Shown here: positions 8,944-17,562 of the stretch, in pieces
Numbering within the stretch: the first letter of the stretch is position 1
Layout: each line of letters starts with the position of its first letter
Assembly (NCBI GenBank): GCA_041674745.1
Contig: JBAYVD010000018.1
Coordinates: forward strand, 7,184-71,183
Source: UBA2040 sp041674745
GTDB lineage: Bacteria; Bacteroidota; Bacteroidia; Flavobacteriales_D; Crocinitomicaceae
DNA: 64,000 nt
Direction of reading: 5' to 3'
Program-made: the position numbers and the translations under genes
The notes under the pieces: generated by a model
Databases searched by the model: none
Told to the model about the DNA's origin: nothing
Seen by the model: only the letters and a program-made list of their open reading frames with translations

Positions 8944-9698
8944 AGTGGATTTTATTTTTACTACCGATACTCTTCTTTGTAACGGAAGTAAACGGTCAAA
9001 TTAATCAAAAAGACAAGCAAGGAAAAAAACAAGGTGTTTGGCAAAAAAACTATCCAAAAAGTACCGCCATTGAGTACAAAGGTCAATTCAAAAACGACGT
9101 ACCTGTTGGCGTTTTTACCTATTACTACCCTTCCACAAAAGTTAAAGCGGTGATCAAACATGGCGAAAACACAAGCCGATCAGAGGCCTATTTTTATCAT
9201 GAAAGTGGTGTTTTAATGACCTTTGGGATTTACCAAAACATGAAAAAAGACAGTGTTTGGTTGAATTTCGGCCCCTCTGGACGAATCAGCTATAAGGAAA
9301 CATACAAAAATGATATCTTGGATGGTTTGAAAACGGTGTACTTTATTTCTGAAAATTTGGAGGACCGTTCAAGCAAAATTAGTTCATTGTTGATGTACAA
9401 AGCAGGCAAATTGAATGGCGAATTCAAAGAATATTTTGATTTTGGACAAGTAAAAACTACAGGCACCTATCAAGATGATAAAAAAGTGGGTATCTGGGAA
9501 CAATATCACCCGAACGGAAAAAAAATGGCGTTCACGCGTTACAAAGATGGTTTACGTCATGGTTGGTGCCAGGCGTTTGATGAAAGTGGAAAGGAAGTGA
9601 GTAAATTGTATTACTTCCATGGGAAATTGAAACAAGGCAAGGATTTGGAGTTGCTGATGAAGCAAATGAAAGAAAAAGGTGTAAATCCGAATGAGTAA
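8940..9698 (+). CDS. Exported MORN-like repeat protein (YwqK family)
   Basis: 252 residues starting at the ATG at 8940, which overlaps the previous stop (ATGA). A signal peptide (MKWILFLLPILFFVTEVNGQ) is followed by repeated units of the type GVWQKNY, GVFTYYYPSTK, GIWEQYHPNGKKM, that is, MORN_2-like repeats of about 22-24 residues. Such proteins are often labelled 'toxin-antitoxin YwqK family antitoxin', but nothing here suggests a toxin partner, and export argues against an antitoxin role. The repeats probably form an extended beta sheet that binds a partner in the periplasm or on the surface. Function unknown. Confidence 0.8.
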   Translation: MKWILFLLPILFFVTEVNGQINQKDKQGKKQGVWQKNYPKSTAIEYKGQFKNDVPVGVFTYYYPSTKVKAVIKHGENTSRSEAYFYHESGVLMTFGIYQNMKKDSVWLNFGPSGRISYKETYKNDILDGLKTVYFISENLEDRSSKISSLLMYKAGKLNGEFKEYFDFGQVKTTGTYQDDKKVGIWEQYHPNGKKMAFTRYKDGLRHGWCQAFDESGKEVSKLYYFHGKLKQGKDLELLMKQMKEKGVNPNE

Positions 9699-9735
9699 GC
9701 CACTTTTCCTTTGAATTTTACGTTTTATTGAAAGT

Positions 9736-10416
9736 ATGCGCTTAGGGATAATATTGATTTTACTGGGTTTGATTACGATGGTCGCTTGTAAAAAGGACAA
9801 GAATAATGCGACCTATAACCTACACACGGATTATTTTCCGCTGACAGAAGGCCGTTTCATTATTTACGACGTAAGCGAAATGATTCATGACCAAGATATC
9901 AGTCAGCACGATACGGCTCATTATTGGTTGAAAACGGTTGTGGGACAAGAATACATCGACAACAGCGGTCGCACTGCCCGTGAATTGATTCGGTATAAAA
10001 GCGTCGATAGCGGAATTTCTTGGCAAACCATGGATGTGTGGACAAGCATTTTAGACGGGAATCGAGCAGAAACTGTGGAAGAAAATCAGCGGTTGCTCAA
10101 ATTGGTTTTCGCCCCAACTTCGGACAAAGAATGGGACATCAACGTCTACAACACAGGATCCAAACAAAATGCCCATTATACATCAATACATGTGCCTTTT
10201 TCACTGAATGCATTTCAATTTGATTCTACCATTCGTGTGGAACAAGCCAATTATTTCACCTTAGTTGATTTTAAAAATCAAACGGAAGTGTATGCTAAGG
10301 GAATTGGTTTGGTACAAAAAACATTCAAAGATTTAGAAATTCAGAATTTTGATACATTAAATGTGCAGAAAGGAAAAGAACTTTATCTGAATTGTATTAG
10401 TTTTGGTTTTGAATAG
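9736..10416 (+). CDS. Lipoprotein of unknown function
   Basis: 226 residues. The N-terminus MRLGIILILLGLITMVACKKDK is a lipoprotein signal with the lipid-bearing Cys at residue 18. The basic KKDK after the Cys is common in Bacteroidota lipoproteins. The remainder (YFPLTEGRFIIYDVSEM and so on) resembles uncharacterised lipoproteins of this phylum that begin with a 'YFPL..G..W.Y' pattern; I recognise no enzymatic motif. It lies 37 bases after the MORN-like gene and in the same direction as the glycosyltransferase genes that follow. Confidence 0.75.
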   Translation: MRLGIILILLGLITMVACKKDKNNATYNLHTDYFPLTEGRFIIYDVSEMIHDQDISQHDTAHYWLKTVVGQEYIDNSGRTARELIRYKSVDSGISWQTMDVWTSILDGNRAETVEENQRLLKLVFAPTSDKEWDINVYNTGSKQNAHYTSIHVPFSLNAFQFDSTIRVEQANYFTLVDFKNQTEVYAKGIGLVQKTFKDLEIQNFDTLNVQKGKELYLNCISFGFE

Positions 10417-10449
10417 CCTGCAAGCGAAAAATTAATCTGCAAAGTATTG

Positions 10450-11538
10450 ATGAAATTGAACGAAGTTAAAACCGATTGTCACCATTTCCGAACAACTATT
10501 CCCTGTCTGCCCAATAAAAAGGAAGGTGTAACTTGTGTGGATTGCACCCATTACAAACCTATTTCCAAGCGAATACTAATCATCAAATTGGGTGCGTTGG
10601 GTGATGTGATCCGCACAACACCGTTGATTGTTAAATACAAGAAATTATACCCCAATGCACATTTTACCTGGCTAACGCATTCACCGTCAGTGCTTCCCAA
10701 TGATGAAATCCAATTGATTTTAAAATGGGATGCGACGGCTATTTTTACGGTAGCCAATTCAAAATACGACATTGCCATCAATCTGGACAAAGAAGCTGAA
10801 GCCTGTCTTCTTTTGAAAAATACAGACGCGAAGGAAAAATATGGTTACACCTGGGGTGATTATGCAATTGAACCCGCAACTCCAGCTGCCGAGCACAAAT
10901 TAATGACCGGATTCTTCGATTCGATTTCTATCCAAAATACAAAGAGTTACTTGGAGGAAATATTTGAAATCTGCCATTTCTCGTTTGAAAAAGAACCGTA
11001 TTTAATCAATAAAAATCAATCACTTGTTGAAGCTTGGAAAGCAAAATGGACTGTTTTGGCCAATGGAAAAAAGATTGTTGGCATGAATACGGGTTGTGGT
11101 CCGCGTTGGAACACACGTTTGTGGACAAACGAGGCTTGGATGAGGTTAGCTGTTCAGTTGCGCGACCAAGGTTATTTTCCTGTTTTTTTAGGCGGAGAAT
11201 TGGAACACGAAAAAAATACTTTGTTCGCCAAAGAATCAGGTGCTTATTATCCAGGGCATTTTTCGTTAGAAGAATTCATTGCGTTGACGGATGGTTGTGA
11301 GTACATTGTGACGCAAGTTTCCATGATGATGCACATCGCTACGGCGCTTCAAAAGAAAATGATTTTAATGAATAACATTTTCAACAAACACGAATTTGAA
11401 TTGTACGACCGTGGGGTCATTGTTGGTCCGCCTAGTGCGTGCGAATGTTATTTTGGTAACACCTGTAAACGAGGCGAGCATTCTTGTATGCATGAAATCA
11501 CGCCACAAGCGGTTTTTGAAGCGATAGAAAAATTATAA
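10450..11538 (+). CDS. Family 9 glycosyltransferase (heptosyltransferase-like) with cysteine-rich ends
   Basis: 362 residues from the ATG at 10450 (a TTG lies one codon earlier). The GT9 core starts at ILIIKLGALGDVIRTTPL, the heptosyltransferase signature, and ends with the donor-site segment VTQVSMMMHIATAL. Before the core is a 40-residue head with CHH, C, CVDC; near the end is CECYFGNTCKRGEHSC. The two clusters together look like metal-binding or disulfide-forming sites and seem to be a feature of a Bacteroidota GT9 subgroup. It likely adds a sugar to a lipopolysaccharide-type glycan. The next gene starts after 3 bases. Confidence 0.85.
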   Translation: MKLNEVKTDCHHFRTTIPCLPNKKEGVTCVDCTHYKPISKRILIIKLGALGDVIRTTPLIVKYKKLYPNAHFTWLTHSPSVLPNDEIQLILKWDATAIFTVANSKYDIAINLDKEAEACLLLKNTDAKEKYGYTWGDYAIEPATPAAEHKLMTGFFDSISIQNTKSYLEEIFEICHFSFEKEPYLINKNQSLVEAWKAKWTVLANGKKIVGMNTGCGPRWNTRLWTNEAWMRLAVQLRDQGYFPVFLGGELEHEKNTLFAKESGAYYPGHFSLEEFIALTDGCEYIVTQVSMMMHIATALQKKMILMNNIFNKHEFELYDRGVIVGPPSACECYFGNTCKRGEHSCMHEITPQAVFEAIEKL

Positions 11539-11541
11539 TTC

Positions 11542-12681
11542 ATGAAAATTTCCTTTTTATCGACATTTTATCCTTTTCGTGGGGGAATAGCACAATTCAA
11601 TGCCTTGCTTTATCGCCAGTTGGAAATGGATAATGAGATAGAAGCTATCACTTTTAAGCGACAATACCCCAATTTTCTTTTTCCAGGAGAAACTCAATAC
11701 GTTCAACCAGGCGATGTGGCGGATGAAATTAAATCTGTAGCGTTACTGGATACGGTAAATCCTTTCACTTGGACGAAAACGGGGAAATACATTCGGAACA
11801 CAAAACCTGATGTGGTGCTCACTAAATATTGGATGACCTTTTTTGGTCCTTCTTTGGGTTGGGTTTTAAAAAAACAAAACAAAAACACGGTTCGGATTAG
11901 TATTCTTGACAATGTCATCCCGCACGAGAAACGTTTTTTTGATGGATTTGCCAATCGACTCTTTTTAAAAAATAACGATGGATTTGTGGTGATGTCGGAT
12001 GCCGTTTTATCAGACTTGTTGCAATTAAAACCAACGGCCAAGTACATTCGGGTCAACCATCCTTTGTACAACCATTTTGGAGAAAAAATAGATGCCAATG
12101 ACGCCAAGAAAAAGTTAGGATTGTCTCAAGAGAAAAAAACCTTGTTGTTTTTCGGTTTTATTCGCGCTTACAAAGGGCTTGATTTGCTTTTAGAAGCTTT
12201 CAGTCAACTGGATGATTCTTATCAATTGATCGTGGCAGGTGAAATTTATGGCGACTTTTCGTCCTACCAGAAAATCATCGATGAAAGTCCGAATCAGTCG
12301 AATATCCATTTGTTCAATCATTATATTCAAGACGATGAGGTGCCTTTGTATTATTCAGCGGCGGATGTTTGTGTATTGCCGTACAAATCGGCCACCCAGA
12401 GTGGAATTACATCGATCAGTTACCATTTTGAGTTGCCCATCATTGCGACGGATGTGGGTGGATTGAAAGAAACCATTTATCATCAAAAAACAGGATTAAT
12501 TGTCGATTGCCCGGAAGTTCCTTTGTTAAAAGAAGCCATCGAGAATTTTTATCTAGTAGAAGATCGAAATGCGATGAAAGAAAATATTCGAGAAGAAAAC
12601 AAACAGAATTCTTGGCCCAATTTCAGCGCTAAATTGCTTGAATTTGCAGGCAGTCTCAAAAGAAATGAACACGTGAAATAG
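11542..12681 (+). CDS. Family 4 glycosyltransferase
   Basis: 379 residues with a GT-B fold. The N-terminal domain opens MKISFLSTFYPFRGGIAQFN, with the glycine-rich acceptor loop. The C-terminal domain has LLFFGFIRAYKGLDLLLEAF, SAADVCVLPYKSATQSG and IIATDVGGLKE, where the E-x7-E catalytic region of GT4 enzymes lies. There is no signal peptide; it is a cytoplasmic or membrane-associated enzyme. It follows the GT9 gene by 3 bases and is the last gene of this envelope-glycan run before the secDF promoter. The donor and acceptor sugars cannot be read from sequence. Confidence 0.88.
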   Translation: MKISFLSTFYPFRGGIAQFNALLYRQLEMDNEIEAITFKRQYPNFLFPGETQYVQPGDVADEIKSVALLDTVNPFTWTKTGKYIRNTKPDVVLTKYWMTFFGPSLGWVLKKQNKNTVRISILDNVIPHEKRFFDGFANRLFLKNNDGFVVMSDAVLSDLLQLKPTAKYIRVNHPLYNHFGEKIDANDAKKKLGLSQEKKTLLFFGFIRAYKGLDLLLEAFSQLDDSYQLIVAGEIYGDFSSYQKIIDESPNQSNIHLFNHYIQDDEVPLYYSAADVCVLPYKSATQSGITSISYHFELPIIATDVGGLKETIYHQKTGLIVDCPEVPLLKEAIENFYLVEDRNAMKENIREENKQNSWPNFSAKLLEFAGSLKRNEHVK

Positions 12682-12720
12682 AATTTTTAATAAAAAAAAC
12701 AACCTTATTCTTGTTCTAGG

Positions 12721-12751
12721 TTGATTATAAGAATTGTATATTCTATATTTG
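12721..12751 (+). promoter_or_regulatory. Promoter for secDF (Bacteroidota type)
   Basis: TTG at 12721-12723, a 20-base spacer, then TATATTTG at 12744-12751. This matches the -33/-7 consensus of the Bacteroidota primary sigma factor. The start codon of secDF is 36 bases downstream. The TTG also forms the right arm of a small hairpin (CAACCT/AGGTTG, 12700-12723) that follows the GT4 gene. Confidence 0.7.
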
Positions 12752-12787
12752 CACGCTTTAAAATAGATACTAAACGATTAAAATACC

Positions 12788-15700
12788 ATGCGTAATAAAG
12801 GATTTCTTTGGTTCATAACAATTTTGCTAACCGCAATTTGCATTTACCAATTGTCGTTCACTTGGGTTTCAAACTCAGTGGAAAAGAAAGCTGACCGTGA
12901 AGCGGAAGCGAAAGTTGCCGATTTGAGAAAAGAGGCGGCAAACAATGATAACAAAGCTTTTTTACCGAATGGAACGGAGGTTGATTTCAACAATCCGGAA
13001 GCAGAAGAATTAGCGAAAGCAGCTTTCATCAATCAAATATTGCGTGCAAAGTCTGATAAATCAGTTTATCCTGTTTTGGGTTCAACTTTCTCGGAAGTAA
13101 AAACAAGAAGTTTGGCTTTCGGTTTGGACTTGGTAGGAGGTATGGCCGTTACGGTTGAGATTTCCATTCCTGAATTGGTGGAAAGTTTCGCAAGAAACCC
13201 ACGCGACTTGATGTTCAAAAAACCGTACGAAAGCGCGAAAAGCATTTACGCTAGAACTGGTGGAGATTTCGTTTCCATTTTTGCGAGCGAATACCAAAAA
13301 GCGAACAATGGTTCTCCAATTGTAAAAGCCTTAGCGATTTCTGATATTGATGAATTGTCTAAAAATTCTTCTGATGCAGACGTGATTGCTTTCTTCAATG
13401 CGAAAGTATCCAGTTCAATGGACGGTGTAGAGCTAATCATGAATCGTCGTATCAACCAATTTGGTGTGGCACAGCCGAACATTCAAAAAGATCCAGCGAA
13501 CAACCGTTTGTACATTGAATTACCAGGTGTACAAGATGAAGAAACGGTAACAGTAAAAATTAAATCCACAGCGAATCTTCAATTCTTTGAAACTTACCAA
13601 GGGAATGAAATTGCTGCTCAATGGCAACAAGCCAATGAAATTTCTAGAAATCCTGAAATTTCAGTAGAAGAATTAGAAGAAACAGTTGAAGATTCAACAG
13701 CTGATTCAACGGACACTACTTTGAATGCATTGGATGCTTTAACAAATGTTACTTCCAAAGGAAATTCAAAAACGAAAAGTTTGTCTGAATTGGTTAAAAA
13801 CGCAGGAGGAATGACCGTTGGTACAGTAGCGGTTGATGACAAGCCAGCTGTAGATGCCATTTTAAGAAGAAATGATGTGATGTCTGCTTTCCCAGATGAT
13901 TTGAGATTTATGTGGGGCGCTGAGCCAGAAAAAATTAATTCAGGGACAAAAGAATTGGCGTACGTTTTGTATGCGGTGAAAATGCCAGAAAACGGAAAAG
14001 CGTTGGTGGGTGGTTCAGATATCAAAACCGCTTCTACTGGATTTGATCAAACTTCTGCCTTGGTTACGGTTGATTTGGAAATGAACGAAGAAGGTTCTGA
14101 CCGTTGGGCACAAATGACAGCAGACAACAAAGACCGTTTGGTAGCCATTACGATGGACAACGTTGTGTATAGCGCACCGAGAGTGAACGAAGCCATCAAC
14201 GGTGGAAGAACCCAAATTTCTGGTAGTTTTTCTGTTGAAGAAGCGAATGACTTATCCGGATTATTGAATGGTGGAGCTTTGCCTGCACCTTGTGTGATCA
14301 AAGAATTAACGAAAGTGGGACCAACCATTGGTGCTGAAAACTCAAAAGCTGGTTTGATATCCTTCGGATTTGCTTTGTTGTTGGTATTTATCTATATGTA
14401 TTTCTACTATGGTAGAGCAGGTTTGGTTGCTGATATCGCTTTGTTTGCGAATATCATCTTCATATTTGGTATCCTAGCTTCATTTGGTGCTGTACTTACC
14501 TTAGCGGGTATCGCAGGTATCGTTTTGACCATTGGTATGGCGGTCGATGCCAACGTATTGATTTTTGAACGGATACGAGAAGAACAAGCCGCTGGAAAAG
14601 ATTTGAAATCATCTATCGATTCTGGTTATGAAAAAGCTTTGTCTTCAATTGTTGATGCCAATGTAACAACATTGTTGACAGCGATTGTTTTGAAAGTGTT
14701 TGGTTCTGGACCCATTGAATCTTTCGCAACTACTTTGATTATCGGTATTTTTACTTCTGTATTTGCTGCTTTGGTAATTTCAAGATTGATATTCAATAGA
14801 ATGATGGACAAAGGTCAATCCATTAATTTTGATACGAAAATCACCAAAGGTGCTTTCAAAAACATCAATTTTGATTTTGTTGGGAAAAGAAAGATTTTCT
14901 ATTTTGTTTCAGGAACTCTAATTACAATTGGATTGATAGCAATAGTTACAAGAGGTTTGAGCCCAAGTGTGGAATTCTCAGGAGGACGAACATTTGCTGT
15001 GAAATTTGACAACTCAGCAAAAAGTGAAATTGAATTTATCCGAACCAATCTAGGTACTGTTTTTCAGGAAAAAGGTAAAGTAGCATCGATTGATTTAAAA
15101 ACAAAATCAAACAACTTTAATGTTGAAATCACAACCAATTACAAATTGGGTGACGAATCAGCTTCAAATATCGTGAAACAAAAATTGACGGAAGGTTTGG
15201 AATTGTGTAAATCAAAGTTAGGTGGTTACACGATTCTGGAATCTAGAACGGTTTCTCCAACGATTTCGGGTGAGTTGAAAACATCCTCTGCGATAGCAGT
15301 AATTCTATCGTTAATCATCATATTCGCCTATATTTTGATGCGATTTGGGAAATGGCAATACTCTGCAGGTGCTATACTCGCTTTGGCACACGATGTTATC
15401 TTGGTGCTAGCTTGCTTTGCGATTTTCCATGGTATTTTACCTTTCAATATGGATGTGGACCAGGCATTTATTGCAGCGATTCTAACGGTAATAGGGTATT
15501 CTATAAATGATACTGTGATTATTTATGATAGAATTCGTGAAAACTTGAAATTTAAAAAAGCAGAACAAACACATGCGGATGACATCAATGGTTCATTGAA
15601 TTCCACTTTGTCAAGAACAATCAATACGTCCATGACGACGTTTGTGGTATTGTTGGTCATCTTCTTGTTCGGTGGAGCCGCAATTAAAGGATTTATTTTC

Positions 15701-15793
15701 GCTTTGATGGTTGGCATTGTCGTAGGAACTTATTCAAGTTTGTGCATTGCCACTCCATTGTTGATTGATTTGTCTAAAAAAATCAAAGCGTAA
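12788..15793 (+). CDS. secDF: Fused protein translocase subunit SecDF
   Basis: 1001 residues that join SecD and SecF, as is usual in Bacteroidota. The SecD part has LAFGLDLVGGMAVTVEI near residue 110, a long periplasmic region with a Ser/Thr/Asp-rich insert (about 295-330), and the membrane signature MAVDANVLIFERIREE. The SecF part begins near residue 690, shows VEFSGGRTFAVKF and ends with GYSINDTVIIYDRIREN. About 12 transmembrane helices are expected. The protein uses the proton gradient to pull exported proteins through SecYEG, which matters for the many exported proteins in this window. It has its own promoter and terminator. Confidence 0.96.
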   Translation: MRNKGFLWFITILLTAICIYQLSFTWVSNSVEKKADREAEAKVADLRKEAANNDNKAFLPNGTEVDFNNPEAEELAKAAFINQILRAKSDKSVYPVLGSTFSEVKTRSLAFGLDLVGGMAVTVEISIPELVESFARNPRDLMFKKPYESAKSIYARTGGDFVSIFASEYQKANNGSPIVKALAISDIDELSKNSSDADVIAFFNAKVSSSMDGVELIMNRRINQFGVAQPNIQKDPANNRLYIELPGVQDEETVTVKIKSTANLQFFETYQGNEIAAQWQQANEISRNPEISVEELEETVEDSTADSTDTTLNALDALTNVTSKGNSKTKSLSELVKNAGGMTVGTVAVDDKPAVDAILRRNDVMSAFPDDLRFMWGAEPEKINSGTKELAYVLYAVKMPENGKALVGGSDIKTASTGFDQTSALVTVDLEMNEEGSDRWAQMTADNKDRLVAITMDNVVYSAPRVNEAINGGRTQISGSFSVEEANDLSGLLNGGALPAPCVIKELTKVGPTIGAENSKAGLISFGFALLLVFIYMYFYYGRAGLVADIALFANIIFIFGILASFGAVLTLAGIAGIVLTIGMAVDANVLIFERIREEQAAGKDLKSSIDSGYEKALSSIVDANVTTLLTAIVLKVFGSGPIESFATTLIIGIFTSVFAALVISRLIFNRMMDKGQSINFDTKITKGAFKNINFDFVGKRKIFYFVSGTLITIGLIAIVTRGLSPSVEFSGGRTFAVKFDNSAKSEIEFIRTNLGTVFQEKGKVASIDLKTKSNNFNVEITTNYKLGDESASNIVKQKLTEGLELCKSKLGGYTILESRTVSPTISGELKTSSAIAVILSLIIIFAYILMRFGKWQYSAGAILALAHDVILVLACFAIFHGILPFNMDVDQAFIAAILTVIGYSINDTVIIYDRIRENLKFKKAEQTHADDINGSLNSTLSRTINTSMTTFVVLLVIFLFGGAAIKGFIFALMVGIVVGTYSSLCIATPLLIDLSKKIKA

Positions 15794-15814
15794 TAGCGGA
15801 TTAAATAAATTTAT

Positions 15815-15852
15815 AAACGCCCTGATTCAATTGTGAGTCAGGGCGTTTTTTT
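15815..15852 (+). terminator. Rho-independent terminator after secDF
   Basis: An 11-bp perfect stem (AAACGCCCTGA / TCAGGGCGTTT) with a 12-base loop, followed by a run of T residues. It begins 22 bases after the secDF stop codon. Confidence 0.9.
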
Positions 15853-15856
15853 ATTG

Positions 15857-15895
15857 GATACAATTTTTTGTATCGAAGTGAAATTTAACTTCGAT
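15857..15895. repeat. Two overlapping hairpins between secDF and the nuclease gene
   Basis: GATACAA/TTGTATC (15857-15874, 4-base loop) overlaps ATCGAAGT/ACTTCGAT (15872-15895, 8-base loop) by three bases, so only one of the two can form at a time. They lie directly after the secDF terminator and in the 3' region of the convergent nuclease gene. They may help end transcription from that side, but neither has a good T-run. Confidence 0.5.
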
Positions 15896-16016
15896 TACAA
15901 CGTTTTCTTGGGTAGGAACGTTAAGAAAGTAAATACGAAGATCAAATGATAGTAATTGTGGGTATCGTTGTCGCGATTGGATTATTTCGCTTACTATTTG
16001 AAAAAGGAATTTGAAT

Positions 16017-17387
16017 CTAAATTCTCACCAAATTGATTTTGCCTGATTTACGCAGGTAACCACTAAGAATGGTTTTGGCGTCTCGATCCTCTTGGTAAAT
16101 TTCAATGAACCGTTTCCATTTGAATTGAGGTTGTTTTTGAAAGAAAAAAGGAGCGTAGCCAAATCCGACCATCGTCCCATTTTCAACTAAAACCAATGAC
16201 TTTTCATTTTTCTGACGACCATTTTCCACGATGTAAAAAGATTCGCCGTTCAAATTCAAATAATCGACCATTTTTGTAGCGCGAGCGTTGTATTCTTCCA
16301 TCGGTTCATCCCCAATACAGGCTCCTTTGCATTTTTTAATGCTGTGATGAAAGCAAGCCGATTTTGTTGGGTACAAATCGTTTAATTTTTGACACAATTC
16401 GAATTCTTCTGTCCATTTGCTCAATGATTCTACGCCTTCTTTTTTTGTCGAAAAAGCAGCAATTGGAATATCTTGGTTTTTCGAACTTTGACCAACATAC
16501 ATGCGAACATAGCCTGCATCGTCGATGTAATCGTACAATCCATACGGAAATTTACTTCGTTTCAGCATGTGGTTGAAGCGCGGACGATGTTGTTTAATCA
16601 ACATAGATTCCTGCAAAAGTGCGATGATTTCAGAACCCGTCAATTCATGTTCGATCCGACAAATAGCGTCGCGCATTTCCAATCCTTTTTTTGTCTTGGT
16701 ATTGCGTAAATGTTGATCGACTCGTTTTTTTATGTTGATACTTTTCCCAATATAGATGAGAATGTTGTTTTCGTCGTAAAATTTATAAACGCCCGTTTTG
16801 GAAGGCAAATTGTCCAATTCATCAATATTCAAATTCGGATGCAATACCGCTGGGTTGATGTCTTGCTGAATGAACTTTTGCAAGGCGGGTTCACTCTTTT
16901 CATGCAAGAGTGTAAACAAATTGGCCGTTGCCAAGGCATCACCACCCGCACGGTGACGATTTTCGATAACCAAGCCCAAGGAACGCGTTAATTTCCCCAG
17001 AGAATACGATTCATGTCCAGGCAAAATAAAACGACTAGCACGCACCGTACACAAATGTGGCCGACGATAGTCAAAACCCAAGGTTCTGAATTCATGGCGA
17101 ATAATTCCGTAATCGAATCCAACGTTGTGTGCTACGAAAACGCAATCTTCCGTGAATTCGACAATCTTTTTGGCGACTTCAAAAAATTTCGGCGCTCCTT
17201 TCACCATGCTGTTGGAAATACCCGTCAGATTCGTAATGAAAGGTGGGATGTCCATTTCAGGATCCAGCAAGGTTTCGTATTCGTCGATAATTTTGTAACC
17301 ATCGTGTTTGTAGATAGCGATTTCCGTAATTTTTGAACTTTTCGGGCTTCCTCCAGTGGTTTCTATATCTATGATTGCAAAATTCAC
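16017..17387 (-). CDS. DEDDh 3'-5' exonuclease fused to a UvrC-like GIY-YIG nuclease
   Basis: 456 residues. The N-terminal ~170 residues are a DnaQ/epsilon-type exonuclease: FAIIDIETTGG (metal-binding Asp and Glu), FVAHNVGFDYGIIRHEF, and HRAGGDALATANLF with the catalytic His/Asp. A GIY-YIG domain starts near residue 195 (KTGVYKFYDENNILIYIGKS) and continues as in UvrC (SEIIALLQESMLIKQHRPRFN), but the UvrC helix-hairpin-helix and RNase H parts are absent. It resembles Cho-like nucleases joined to an epsilon-type domain and probably works in DNA repair. Databases often label it 'DNA polymerase III subunit epsilon', which is misleading. Confidence 0.85.
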   Translation of the reverse strand: MNFAIIDIETTGGSPKSSKITEIAIYKHDGYKIIDEYETLLDPEMDIPPFITNLTGISNSMVKGAPKFFEVAKKIVEFTEDCVFVAHNVGFDYGIIRHEFRTLGFDYRRPHLCTVRASRFILPGHESYSLGKLTRSLGLVIENRHRAGGDALATANLFTLLHEKSEPALQKFIQQDINPAVLHPNLNIDELDNLPSKTGVYKFYDENNILIYIGKSINIKKRVDQHLRNTKTKKGLEMRDAICRIEHELTGSEIIALLQESMLIKQHRPRFNHMLKRSKFPYGLYDYIDDAGYVRMYVGQSSKNQDIPIAAFSTKKEGVESLSKWTEEFELCQKLNDLYPTKSACFHHSIKKCKGACIGDEPMEEYNARATKMVDYLNLNGESFYIVENGRQKNEKSLVLVENGTMVGFGYAPFFFQKQPQFKWKRFIEIYQEDRDAKTILSGYLRKSGKINLVRI

Positions 17388-17500
17388 GCTAGGCTTTTCT
17401 ACTTTGATTGGTTTACGATTCTTTAGAATCTGTGTAAAGGTATTAATTCCTTCAGTTTTGATTACTATTTCAACTGATTATTCCCAAGTAAATGACAACA

Positions 17501-17535
17501 AAAAAGGTTGAAATCTATTCGAAATCAACCTTTTT
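17501..17535 (-). terminator. Terminator after the PspC gene
   Basis: An 11-bp perfect stem (AAAAAGGTTGA / TCAACCTTTTT) with a 13-base loop. On the minus strand it lies 28 bases beyond the PspC stop and ends in a T-run; the A/T tracts on both sides make it able to work in both directions. Confidence 0.8.
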
Positions 17536-17562
17536 AGTGTATTGTGAAAGTTTTCAATGAAA

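Noticed and set aside
8940..9698. Toxin-antitoxin system suggested by the family name YwqK antitoxin
   Set aside because: The protein is exported, and no small toxin gene lies beside it; the repeats are MORN-like.
15946..16014. A 22-codon hydrophobic frame between secDF and the nuclease gene
   Set aside because: Very short, no promoter, and in a region rich in hairpins. It could be a leader peptide by chance only.
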